Assembly: GCA_023422735.1 (NCBI GenBank)
Contig: JAFAGL010000221.1
Span: forward strand, 1 to 12,418
Reading direction: 5' to 3'
DNA length: 12,418 bases
Origin: Pseudomonadota bacterium
Lineage (GTDB): Bacteria > Pseudomonadota > Alphaproteobacteria > Rhizobiales > Rhizobiaceae
Shown here piece after piece: positions 6,670-12,418 of the stretch. Position 1 is the stretch's first letter, and each line of letters begins with the position of its first letter. Position numbers and translations under genes: made by a program. The notes under the pieces are model-generated. The model did no database searches and was not told the origin of the DNA. It saw nothing but the letters and a program-made list of their open reading frames with translations.

Positions 6670-6733
6670 TGCGGACGAACAAGCGCACGGAACTGTGCGC
6701 AGCCTGATGCCTGCGTCTGACAGTTCGTCCGCA
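6670..6733 (+). ncRNA. Branched stem-loop element downstream of the deacetylase gene
   Basis: An exact 11-bp inverted repeat, TGCGGACGAAC (6670-6680) with GTTCGTCCGCA (6723-6733), closes a 42-nt interior. The interior holds a perfect 6-bp hairpin, GCGCAC (6683-6688) with GTGCGC (6695-6700), and a competing pairing CGCAG (6698-6702) with CTGCG (6711-6715). The element starts 7 bp after the deacetylase stop, so it is at least the 3' end structure of that mRNA. It lacks a T-run. It could be a processed 3'-UTR RNA, a stabilising structure or a dispersed palindromic repeat; the sequence does not decide between them. Confidence 0.45.
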
Positions 6734-6766
6734 GTATTCATTCGGCCCGGTTGATGATGCAGGAAA

Positions 6767-6785
6767 CCCGCTTCGATCAAGCGGG
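6767..6785. terminator. Hairpin, possible end of the deacetylase transcript
   Basis: CCCGCTT (6767-6773) and AAGCGGG (6779-6785) pair exactly around a 5-nt loop. On the plus strand no T-run follows. On the minus strand the stem is followed by TTTCCT, so the element fits a minus-strand or bidirectional terminator slightly better. It is about 105 bp beyond the deacetylase stop and is the best termination candidate before the amidohydrolase gene. Confidence 0.4.
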
Positions 6786-6787
6786 CG

Positions 6788-6808
6788 GTTCAACATTGTT
6801 CAGACGAT
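6788..6808. promoter_or_regulatory. Candidate operator A upstream of the amidohydrolase gene
   Basis: Two GTTCA(A/G) elements repeat with a 10-bp period (starting at 6788 and 6798). The second lies in a near-palindrome, ATTGTT-CA-GACGAT (6795-6808), that matches operator B (6916-6929) at 12 of 14 positions. Confidence 0.4.
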
Positions 6809-6837
6809 AATATCAGGCGTTGCAATCCGTGCGATGC

Positions 6838-6872
6838 TTGATAAATTGCTATAACGTTAAATCGTATATAGC
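6838..6872 (+). promoter_or_regulatory. AT-rich candidate promoter of the amidohydrolase gene
   Basis: TTGATA (6838-6843) resembles a -35 element and lies ahead of the TATATA-rich stretch at 6865-6870, but the spacing of 21 bp is too long for a good sigma-70 promoter. The arms GCTATA (6848-6853) and TATAGC (6867-6872) form a perfect inverted repeat. The stretch lies between the two operator candidates, which is the expected place for a regulated promoter. Confidence 0.3.
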
Positions 6873-6915
6873 GAAGTCTTCTGCCCGAAGAAGTGCGCCC
6901 TTCATGCCGAGATCA

Positions 6916-6929
6916 ATCGTTCAAACGAT
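6916..6929. promoter_or_regulatory. Candidate operator B, perfect 14-bp palindrome
   Basis: ATCGTT-CA-AACGAT has exact 6-bp arms. It lies 57 bp before the amidohydrolase ATG and its centre is 121 bp from that of operator A. Its form is that of a binding site for a dimeric helix-turn-helix repressor or activator. The regulator is not visible in the window. Confidence 0.45.
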
Positions 6930-6986
6930 ATTGCTGGGCGCAACGACGGGCCGAATCGCATCAAGCTTTGACGAAAAGGACCGAGC

Positions 6987-7874
6987 ATGATCATCGATAT
7001 TCATACGCATACGCCACAATATCGTGACAAGGTTCCCGCCGACAAGCGCAGGGTCAACACGAGTTGGCGGCCGGATACGGATCGTAACTCGAACTTCTCT
7101 TGGGCCGAGTATCGCGAATCGCAGTCGGTCGTCGACAAGTCGATCGTGTTCGGCATCGCCTGGGAGCCTGGCGAAAGGGTCGGCGGGAGCAACGGTCCCC
7201 GCGATGAAGGCGATGTGGCCGACAAGGCGAACGACTTTACCGCGCGGTTCGTGGACGCCTACCCGGACGAGCTCATTGGCTTCATGTGTGTCCACCCCTA
7301 CGATGTCGAGGCCATGGACGAGATGGAGCGCAGCCGCGTTGACCTGGGCCTGCGAGGCGTCAAACTGGGTGCCAACTATCAAGCCTATGATCCCCTGGAT
7401 CGACGCGCGCTCGCGGTTTATCAATATGCCGAGCGCCATGGATTACCGATCCTTTTTCACACCGGCACTTCGGCGGTGAAGTCCGCGCCGATTCCCGCTG
7501 CGCATCCAATGACCATCGACGAGATCGCCAGCCGCTATCCGGATCTCAAGATCATCATGGCGCATATGGGCCATCCATGGACAGCGGACGCTACGGTCGT
7601 GGTGCGCAAACATGCGAATGTCTACACCGACATTTCCGGCCTCTTTTATCGTCCCTTCACGCATTACGAGGCGCTTATCCGCGCAACGGAATGGAATATT
7701 CTCGACAAGGTACTTTTCGGGTCCGATTATCCGGTTACGACGCCGGCCGAGACCATGGCCGGCTTGCGGAGCGTCAACGACATCGTCGAAGGCACGCGCA
7801 TGCCGCGTGTCCCATTGGACAAGATCGAGGAGATCATCCATCGCGACAGTCTTGCACTGCTCGGGCTGGATTGA
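6987..7874 (+). CDS. Metal-dependent amidohydrolase (Amidohydro_2 / ACMSD-like TIM barrel)
   Basis: This 295-residue cytoplasmic enzyme of the amidohydrolase superfamily hydrolyses or decarboxylates a small organic acid or amide. The first strand carries the metal-binding pair in DIHTH (His6, His8). LRGVKLG (122-128) is the usual strand-4 region, PILFHTG gives His158, IIMAHMGHP gives His193 and His196, and LFGSDYP gives the catalytic Asp247. This residue set is that of the 2-amino-3-carboxymuconate-semialdehyde decarboxylase / gamma-resorcylate decarboxylase branch, which also includes lactone hydrolases, so the reaction cannot be named. The start is ATG 6987 with AAGGA 6 nt upstream. It stands alone between two ABC importer modules, 394 bp before the HAAT binding-protein gene, on the same strand. 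An 11-bp stem-loop spans its stop codon. It may process a ligand taken up by the downstream importer. Confidence 0.9.
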   Translation: MIIDIHTHTPQYRDKVPADKRRVNTSWRPDTDRNSNFSWAEYRESQSVVDKSIVFGIAWEPGERVGGSNGPRDEGDVADKANDFTARFVDAYPDELIGFMCVHPYDVEAMDEMERSRVDLGLRGVKLGANYQAYDPLDRRALAVYQYAERHGLPILFHTGTSAVKSAPIPAAHPMTIDEIASRYPDLKIIMAHMGHPWTADATVVVRKHANVYTDISGLFYRPFTHYEALIRATEWNILDKVLFGSDYPVTTPAETMAGLRSVNDIVEGTRMPRVPLDKIEEIIHRDSLALLGLD

Positions 7875-7898
7875 GCACGACACGGCATGCTCAATCCA
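7867..7898 (+). terminator. Stem-loop spanning the amidohydrolase stop codon
   Basis: TGGATTGAGCA (7867-7877) and TGCTCAATCCA (7888-7898) are exact 11-bp inverted copies around a 10-nt loop. The TGA stop (7872-7874) lies inside the left arm. No T-run follows, so this is an atypical terminator or a 3' protective structure. Confidence 0.5.
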
Positions 7899-8268
7899 CC
7901 TCGCGGAGCGGAAGACTGGCCGGCGGGTCGAGATCCGCCTCCCGGATTCAAAGCGGATCATTGTCAACACTATCCATTTTTCATCGTGTCACATCCGTGG
8001 TGCCCGTGATGAAGGTTTCTTGTGAAAACGCTGCTTCACGGGAAAATCGAATTGACTGCGAACAGAGAATTTCTTTCAATGTTGAACTGAAAGCTTTGCC
8101 AACTGTGGCTTATAACGGGTTCTCTTGATGTTTACGTTTGCAAATAGCGACGCGATCAGATTGCTGAGCGCTGACGACTGCCAAAAGTTTTCCAGACCGC
8201 GACAAGAGAGAAAATAAGTAAAACCGGCCGGTCAATCCAGAACTACTTCATTGAGGGGAACTATAACC
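7899..8268 (+). promoter_or_regulatory. Leader and promoter region of the HAAT importer operon
   Basis: No gene is supported in this stretch; short frames here lack family features and ribosome sites. TTGACT (8053-8058) followed after 16 bp by TTCAAT (8075-8080) is a modest sigma-70-like promoter. Nested inverted repeats overlap its -10: CTTTCA (8073-8078) with TGAAAG (8088-8093), and TTCAA (8075-8079) with TTGAA (8082-8086). CAATGTTGAAC (8077-8087) is the inverse of an 11-bp string at 6788-6798. ACCGGCCGGT (8223-8232) is a perfect 10-bp palindrome 36 bp before the start codon. If the promoter is right, the mRNA leader is about 180 nt long. Confidence 0.35.
8253..8260 (+). promoter_or_regulatory. 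Ribosome binding site fixing the GTG start of the HAAT binding protein
   Basis: GAGGGGAA lies 8 nt before GTG 8269. An in-frame TTG at 8251 would overlap this site, so GTG is taken as the start. Confidence 0.65.
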
Positions 8269-9435
8269 GTGAATAAATCCAATTTGCTTTTGGCAGCGGC
8301 AATTGCCTTGGCTTCCTCGTCTGCTTATGCCGACGACGAGAAAATCCTGATCGGCGGCGCACTTTCAATGACGGGAATTCAGGCTCCGCTTGACACACCC
8401 GGTTTCAACGGCGCGAAAGTGGCTGTTAAATATCTGAACGACAATGGCGGTGTGCTGGGCAAGCAGATCGAGTTCGTCAATATCGATGGAAAATCCGATC
8501 CGGTCACCGTCGGCAATGTGGCTGTTGAACTGATCGACAGAGGCGCGGAGGTCATCGTCGCCCCCTGCGATTTTGACTTCGGATCGCCGGCCAGTCGCGA
8601 AGCCCAGGCGGCTGATATCGTCGGTATCTCGACCTGCGCTTCCGACCCGCTTTATTCCTCGTGGTCGCTGGGCGACAAGCAGTTTACGCTGTCCATGTGG
8701 AATACCACGATGGGCGCGACGGCAGCCGATTTCGCGGTCAAGGAAAAGGGCTGGAAGACAGCGTATGTGGTGACCGACCAGTTCATCGCCTACACCAAGT
8801 CGCTTTCAAAATATTTCGTCGAGCAGTTCAAGTCGAATGGCGGGGAAATCCTGCTGGAAGACACCTACACCAATGGCGACAACAATTTCTCCGCCCAGCT
8901 TTCGCGCCTCCAGGCTCTTGGCAAGAAGCCGGACGTCATCTTCATCTCATCCTATGGCACGGATATCGGCGTGATCATTCGTGCCTTGCGTGAAGTCGGC
9001 TATGATGCGCCCGTTCTCGGCGGTGATGCTTATGATGATCCGGCCATGCATGAAACGCTCGGCGAGAAATTCGGCAACGACGTTTATTTCGTGACCCACA
9101 CCTGGATGGGCGCCGGCGCGGATCCTGAAATGGAGAAGTTCACCGGACTGTATAAGGAGATGTACGGCAGTGAACCGGACACCTCCTTCGTTTCGACAGG
9201 ATGGGATACGATCATGCTGATCGCGGAAGCCATCAAGGCAGCCGGCACCACCGAAGGCGCAGCTTTGGCAAAGGCGCTGGAAGACGGTCAGTTCAAGCTG
9301 CTGACCGGAGAGCTCGATTACGGCACAAACGACGAAGGCCACGTTCCGAACAAGGGCGCAGCTCTGGTTGAACTCAAGGCCGGCGAGCCGAGCTTCATTG
9401 GCTGGCGCAAGCCCGAATCCCTGCCGAAGCCTTGA
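8269..9435 (+). CDS. Periplasmic substrate-binding protein of branched-chain amino acid-type (HAAT) ABC importer
   Basis: This 388-residue secreted binding protein has a Sec signal peptide at its N-terminus (NKSNLLLAAAIALASSSAYA, probable cleavage before DDEK). The mature protein has the Leu/Ile/Val-binding fold (Peripla_BP_6): ILIGGALSMTGIQAPLDTPG opening, GAKVAVKYLNDNGGVLGKQIEF, GNVAVELIDRGAEVIVAPCDFDFGSPA, a hinge near TAYVVTDQFIAYTKSLSKYFVEQFKSNGGEI, and FSAQLSRLQALGKKPDVIFISSYGTDIGVIIRALREVGYDAPVLGG. The family binds branched-chain amino acids, other amino acids, amides, urea or small acids. The Cys residues in the APCDFDFG and ISTCASDP segments are near the expected ligand cleft and are unusual for a plain LivJ. 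It heads an importer operon and is separated from the ATPase genes by a terminator-like hairpin. Substrate unknown; an origin in the same pathway as the upstream amidohydrolase is possible. Confidence 0.92.
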   Translation: MNKSNLLLAAAIALASSSAYADDEKILIGGALSMTGIQAPLDTPGFNGAKVAVKYLNDNGGVLGKQIEFVNIDGKSDPVTVGNVAVELIDRGAEVIVAPCDFDFGSPASREAQAADIVGISTCASDPLYSSWSLGDKQFTLSMWNTTMGATAADFAVKEKGWKTAYVVTDQFIAYTKSLSKYFVEQFKSNGGEILLEDTYTNGDNNFSAQLSRLQALGKKPDVIFISSYGTDIGVIIRALREVGYDAPVLGGDAYDDPAMHETLGEKFGNDVYFVTHTWMGAGADPEMEKFTGLYKEMYGSEPDTSFVSTGWDTIMLIAEAIKAAGTTEGAALAKALEDGQFKLLTGELDYGTNDEGHVPNKGAALVELKAGEPSFIGWRKPESLPKP

Positions 9436-9446
9436 TCCTCCTGCTC

Positions 9447-9468
9447 GGGCCGACCTGCGGGTCGGCCC
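9447..9468 (+). terminator. Terminator-like hairpin between HAAT binding-protein and ATPase genes
   Basis: GGGCCGACC (9447-9455) and GGTCGGCCC (9460-9468) pair exactly around the loop TGCG and are followed by TCTTATTTC. The GC-rich stem with a partial T-tract 11 bp after the stop is the best rho-independent terminator in the window. Partial read-through would still supply the downstream ATPase and permease genes. Confidence 0.75.
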
Positions 9469-9486
9469 TCTTATTTCGGAAATGCC

Positions 9487-10221
9487 ATGTCTGAAGCCCG
9501 TCTCGCGGTAAAGGACGTGTCGGTGGAATTCACCGGCCTCCGCGCGCTCGACCACGTCTCGCTGTCCGTCACCACTGGCGAAGTTCTCGGACTGATCGGT
9601 CCGAACGGCTCCGGCAAAACCACCATGCTCAATGCGATCACTGGCCAGGTGAAGCTCGCCGGCGGGCAGATCCAGGCTGGCGATGTCACCTTGTCCGGCC
9701 TGTCACCGCGTGCGATCGCGCTCGCCGGGGTCAGCCGCTCTTTCCAGATCGTGCGCCTGTTCAACGGCATGACGGTTCTGGAAAATGTCGAGGCTGCGGC
9801 ACTCGCCAAAGGCGCATCACGCGCCGAAAGCGCGGAACGGTCGCTCAAACTGTTGGCAGAACTCGGGCTTTCCAGCAAGGCAGACGAGCTCGGCGAGAGC
9901 CTGAGCTATGGCGACAAGCGGCGCGTCGAGATTGCCAGAGCGCTGGCCGCCGAACCGCGCTTCCTGCTGCTCGACGAGCCCGCCGCCGGCATGAACACTG
10001 CCGAGACTGAAACATTGCTGCAGATGCTTTCCGAGCTGCCCAGGAGCCGCAATCTCGGTCTCATTATCATCGACCACGATATGGGTCTCATCATGCGGTT
10101 GTGTAACCGTCTGCATGTGCTTTCCTCGGGCCGAACCATCGCAGAAGGCGATGCCGCCCATGTCCGCAGCCATCCTGCCGTCATTGAGGCCTATCTCGGC
10201 AAGGGAGCGGCTCATGCTTGA
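9487..10221 (+). CDS. ABC transporter ATP-binding protein, LivG-like
   Basis: This 244-residue cytoplasmic ATPase is one of two that energise the HAAT importer. Walker A is GPNGSGKT (38-45), the Q-loop is Gln87 in SRSFQIVRLF, Walker B is LLLDEP (160-165) and the switch is His197 in IIDHDMG. The segment FQIVRLFNGMTVLENV and the C-terminal IAEGDAAHVRSHPAVIEAYLG are hallmarks of LivG rather than LivF. The signature reads LSYGDKR (139-145), where LivG proteins usually have LSYGQQR; the Asp at the usual Gln position is uncommon. The protein is slightly shorter than E. coli LivG (255). The start is ATG 9487 with only a weak CGGAA before it. Its last codons overlap the start of the LivF-like gene by 8 bp (10214-10221), so translation is coupled. 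Confidence 0.93.
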   Translation: MSEARLAVKDVSVEFTGLRALDHVSLSVTTGEVLGLIGPNGSGKTTMLNAITGQVKLAGGQIQAGDVTLSGLSPRAIALAGVSRSFQIVRLFNGMTVLENVEAAALAKGASRAESAERSLKLLAELGLSSKADELGESLSYGDKRRVEIARALAAEPRFLLLDEPAAGMNTAETETLLQMLSELPRSRNLGLIIIDHDMGLIMRLCNRLHVLSSGRTIAEGDAAHVRSHPAVIEAYLGKGAAHA

Positions 10222-10921
10222 AGTGCGCGATCTATCGGTCAACTACGGGACGATCCGGGCCGTTCGGGGCATCAGCTTCAGCGTAGGCGCGGGTGAACTC
10301 GTCAGCCTTCTTGGTGCAAACGGCGCGGGTAAATCCTCTACCATCAAGGCGATCGCCGGCGCTTTGAAGAGATCGGGCGGGTCGATCACCCTTCAAGGGA
10401 AAGATATCACGTCCAGCGCTCCCGAACGGGTCATCCGGGCCGGCCTTGCCACCGTTCCGGAAACCCGCGACGTGTTTCCGGATTTGACGGTGTCGGAGAA
10501 TCTGGTGCTCGGCGCCTATATCCATCGCCGCGACCCGGCAGGCAATCGCGAGAACCTCGAACGGCTGCATGAGCTGTTTCCGCGTCTTGCCGAACGCGCA
10601 CCCCAGGCAGCAGGCACCCTGTCGGGCGGCGAACAGCAGATGCTTGTGATCGCACGCGCTCTGATGGCGCGACCAAGCGTCTTGTTGCTCGATGAACCAT
10701 CGCTCGGGCTGGCGCCCGCCATCGTCGAACGCATTTTCGAGATGATCGAGACCCTCAAGAAGTCGGGACTGACCATCCTGCTTGTCGAGCAGAATGTGAA
10801 CCAGGCGCTGGCCGTGACCGATCGCGCTTATGTGATGCGTCTCGGCGAGATCGTTGCGTCAGGCACTGCCGACGAGATCCGCTCCACCGCCGATCTCAGC
10901 GCACATTATCTGGGAGGCTGA
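10214..10921 (+). CDS. ABC transporter ATP-binding protein, LivF-like
   Basis: This 235-residue ATPase is the partner of the LivG-like protein. Walker A is GANGAGKS (34-41), the signature is LSGGEQQ (136-142) and Walker B is VLLLDEPSLGLAP (156-168). The VPETRDVFPDLTV segment (81-93) and LVEQN (190-194), with Gln where most ABC ATPases have the switch His, are normal for LivF and identify the subfamily. The C-terminal GEIVASGTADEI and YLGG are also typical. The start is ATG 10214, preceded by GGGAG 6 nt upstream, overlapping the LivG-like stop. A longer reading from 10115 would overlap the upstream gene by about 100 bp and is rejected. The LivH-like gene begins 2 bp after its stop. Confidence 0.94.
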   Translation: MLEVRDLSVNYGTIRAVRGISFSVGAGELVSLLGANGAGKSSTIKAIAGALKRSGGSITLQGKDITSSAPERVIRAGLATVPETRDVFPDLTVSENLVLGAYIHRRDPAGNRENLERLHELFPRLAERAPQAAGTLSGGEQQMLVIARALMARPSVLLLDEPSLGLAPAIVERIFEMIETLKKSGLTILLVEQNVNQALAVTDRAYVMRLGEIVASGTADEIRSTADLSAHYLGG

Positions 10922-10923
10922 TC

Positions 10924-11814
10924 ATGGCTTTCGCAATCCAGTTCGTCATCGACGTGCTCAGCCTGGGTGGAGCCTATGCGCTGATGGCGCTTGGCCTTGT
11001 CATCATCTACGGCATTCTGCGTCTCGTGAACTTCGCCTATGGCGAACTCATCATGGTCGCCGGATACACCATGTTCCTGACCAGCGGCTCCGGCTTGCCA
11101 TGGTTGCTGATGGCGGCGCTTGCCGTGGGCATGGCGGTCGTCTTCGGTATTCTTACCGATTATATCGCTTTCCGTCCCGTCCGGGCGAAATCGGTGACAG
11201 CCGTGCTGATCACCTCCTTTGCCTTTTCCAATCTCCTGCAAAACGCCGCATTGCTCTTTATTTCCCCTCGCCCGCGCCGAGTGCCGCTGCCCGATATCTT
11301 TTCGCAAACGGTTTCGATCGGTGGAGCAATTACGCCGGTGCGCAACCTCATCACCATCGCCGCTTCCATCGTACTGCTGGGCGCCGTCGCTTTTCTGATG
11401 CGCAAAACGACGCTCGGGATCGCCATGCGTGCGGCCGCAACGAATTTCACTATGGCACGCATGCTTGGCGTTCCGGCAAACCTCATCATCTCGTCGGCCT
11501 TTGCGCTGTCGGGCTTTCTCGCCGGTGTCGTTGGCCTCCTTTGGATTGGCCGCATCGGCACGGTTGTTCCCGGCGTGGGACTTGAACCGTTACTCGTCGC
11601 CTTCATCGCCACTGTCATTGGCGGCATGCGCAGTTTGCCGGGCGCGGTGGTCGGCGGCTTCCTGCTGGCGCTGATTGACACGACCTTGAACTATACTTTG
11701 TCGCAGGATCTTCTGAAGTTCCGCGATGCGTTCACCTTCAGCCTGGTGATCCTGATCCTGTTGTGGCGGCCCGAAGGGCTTATCAAGGGTCCGGCCACCG
11801 GCCAGCGCACCTGA
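10924..11814 (+). CDS. ABC transporter permease, LivH-like
   Basis: This 296-residue inner-membrane permease of the HAAT importer has the LivH opening FVIDVLSLGGAYALMALGLVIIYGILRLVNFAYGELIMVAGY, followed by about seven more hydrophobic segments. FRPVRAKSVTAVLITSFAFS is the first cytoplasmic loop region. TTLGIAMRAAATNFTMARMLGVPANLIISSAFALSGFLAGVVGLL is the strongly conserved ATPase-coupling region. The C-terminal VILILLWRPEGLIKG is a standard ending for this family. The length is close to E. coli LivH (308). The start is ATG 10924 with GGGAGG 6 nt upstream, inside the last codons of the LivF-like gene. The LivM-like gene starts 12 bp after its stop. Confidence 0.94.
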   Translation: MAFAIQFVIDVLSLGGAYALMALGLVIIYGILRLVNFAYGELIMVAGYTMFLTSGSGLPWLLMAALAVGMAVVFGILTDYIAFRPVRAKSVTAVLITSFAFSNLLQNAALLFISPRPRRVPLPDIFSQTVSIGGAITPVRNLITIAASIVLLGAVAFLMRKTTLGIAMRAAATNFTMARMLGVPANLIISSAFALSGFLAGVVGLLWIGRIGTVVPGVGLEPLLVAFIATVIGGMRSLPGAVVGGFLLALIDTTLNYTLSQDLLKFRDAFTFSLVILILLWRPEGLIKGPATGQRT

Positions 11815-11826
11815 GGAGCGGAACCG

Positions 11827-12418
11827 ATGAAGCATTCCTATCTGACCGCCCTCATCCTGATTGCTGTGATCGCATTGATTGCTGTTGGCAGCCATTTGCT
11901 CGGCATTCGCCTTTATGACCGCATCGTCACCAATCTTCTGATCTCCCTGGTTCTGGTTGTTGGCCTGCAAACCTTCATGGGCAATTCGGGCCTTCTGTCT
12001 TTCGCGCATATCGGGTTCATGGGTATCGGCGCTTATACGTCTGCCGTTTTGACGATTCCCGCTCAGATGAAGGGTATGGCCCTACCGGATCTTTACGAGT
12101 TCATGCAGGCTGTCGAGATTTCTCCCCTGGCCGCCATGCTGGCTGCCGGCGGAGTTGCGGCACTTGTTGCGGCGGTCCTTGCCTATCCGCTGATGCGGCT
12201 TTCCGATGCGGCGGCGGTGATCACCTCCTTCGCGCTCCTTGTCGTGCTTTACACGGTCATGAACAATTGGAGCGCTTTTACCAATGGGCCGCGCACCTTG
12301 TTCGGCCTGCCGAAAACGACCGGGCTTCCGGTTGCCGCCGTTGTGGCCGCGATCGCGGTTGTCGTCGCGCTCGCGTTCAAGGAATCGCGTACCGGCAAGC
12401 TTTTACGCGCTTCTCGGG
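11827..12418 (+). CDS. ABC transporter permease, LivM-like (cut by window end)
   Basis: Only the first 197 codons are visible; the frame is open to the right edge. The start is ATG 11827 with GAGGAG 8 nt upstream, overlapping the LivH-like stop. The protein opens with a membrane helix (about 5-25). It then shows the LivM signature NSGLLSFAHIGFMGIGAYTSAVL at about residues 53-75, a helix at about 100-122 leading to YPLMRLSDAAAVITSFALLVV, and a further helix near 168-184 ending in FKESRTGKLLRASR. The last of these is the start of the conserved coupling region (R-x-G-x-x-x-R-A) that contacts the ATPases. LivM proteins usually run to about 300-430 residues, so a third or more of the gene lies outside. 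It completes the permease pair of the importer. Confidence 0.92.
   Translation, partial: MKHSYLTALILIAVIALIAVGSHLLGIRLYDRIVTNLLISLVLVVGLQTFMGNSGLLSFAHIGFMGIGAYTSAVLTIPAQMKGMALPDLYEFMQAVEISPLAAMLAAGGVAALVAAVLAYPLMRLSDAAAVITSFALLVVLYTVMNNWSAFTNGPRTLFGLPKTTGLPVAAVVAAIAVVVALAFKESRTGKLLRASR

Noticed and set aside
6670..6733. Possible tRNA or tRNA-like gene in the branched stem-loop
   Set aside because: The outer stem is 11 bp, and there is no T-arm consensus, anticodon arm or CCA-type end, so it is not a tRNA.
7443..7970. 175-codon antisense frame across the amidohydrolase end
   Set aside because: It is a shadow of the amidohydrolase; its His/Arg-rich sequence shows no recognisable domain.
10854..11585. 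243-codon plus-strand frame overlapping the LivH-like gene
   Set aside because: It is an out-of-frame shadow; the true frame gives a complete LivH-like permease with its own ribosome site.
1..12418. CRISPR arrays, transposases, integrases, attachment sites, toxin-antitoxin or defence genes
   Set aside because: No regularly spaced repeats, mobile-element proteins or defence-type domains could be found on either strand.

Overview
The window looks like part of an alphaproteobacterial, probably Hyphomicrobiales (Rhizobiales), chromosome or chromid. The reasons are moderately high GC, dense solute-uptake operons, a Tat-exported polyamine-type binding protein, and protein sequences of the kind seen in Brucella/Ochrobactrum, Rhizobium and Mesorhizobium relatives. 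The genus cannot be fixed from sequence alone. No tRNA, rRNA, CRISPR array, insertion sequence or phage gene was seen.

Layout. (1) 78-330: a decayed C-terminal remnant of a LysR-type regulator on the + strand, ending tail-to-tail against an intact gene. (2) 342-1316, minus strand: an intact LysR-type regulator, transcribed divergently from module 3 across a 127-bp AT-rich region with inverted repeats. (3) 1444-6662, plus strand: a polyamine-type (PotBCDA-like) ABC importer in the order permease, permease, Tat-exported binding protein, ATPase, followed by a zinc deacetylase of the histone deacetylase / acetylpolyamine amidohydrolase family. (4) 6663-6986: a 324-bp gap with a branched RNA-like stem-loop, a second hairpin and two near-identical palindromic boxes. 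(5) 6987-7874: a metal-dependent amidohydrolase of the ACMSD-like class. (6) 7875-8268: a gap with a hairpin and palindromes. (7) 8269 to the right edge: a branched-chain-amino-acid-type (HAAT) ABC importer in the order binding protein, LivG-like ATPase, LivF-like ATPase, LivH-like permease, LivM-like permease; the last is cut by the window end.

How the genes fit together. Module 3 reads as a self-contained 'import an acylated polyamine or related amine, then remove the acyl group in the cytoplasm' pathway, with the divergent LysR protein as its likely sensor. This is inferred from gene order and families. The deacetylase keeps the full catalytic set (His158/His159, Asp194/His196/Asp283, Tyr322), but several residues that I recall as shaping substrate choice in the Mycoplana ramosa enzyme appear replaced, so the real substrate may not be a classical acetylpolyamine. 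Modules 5 and 7 may form a second uptake-plus-hydrolysis unit: an amidohydrolase next to a HAAT importer, with shared GTTCA-type boxes upstream of both. Its substrate is unknown.

RNA-level control is a recurring theme. A perfect 12-bp stem-loop lies just after the polyamine-type binding protein gene, and a 9-bp stem with a partial T-tract lies just after the HAAT binding protein gene. Both are placed where they could make binding protein more abundant than the membrane components.
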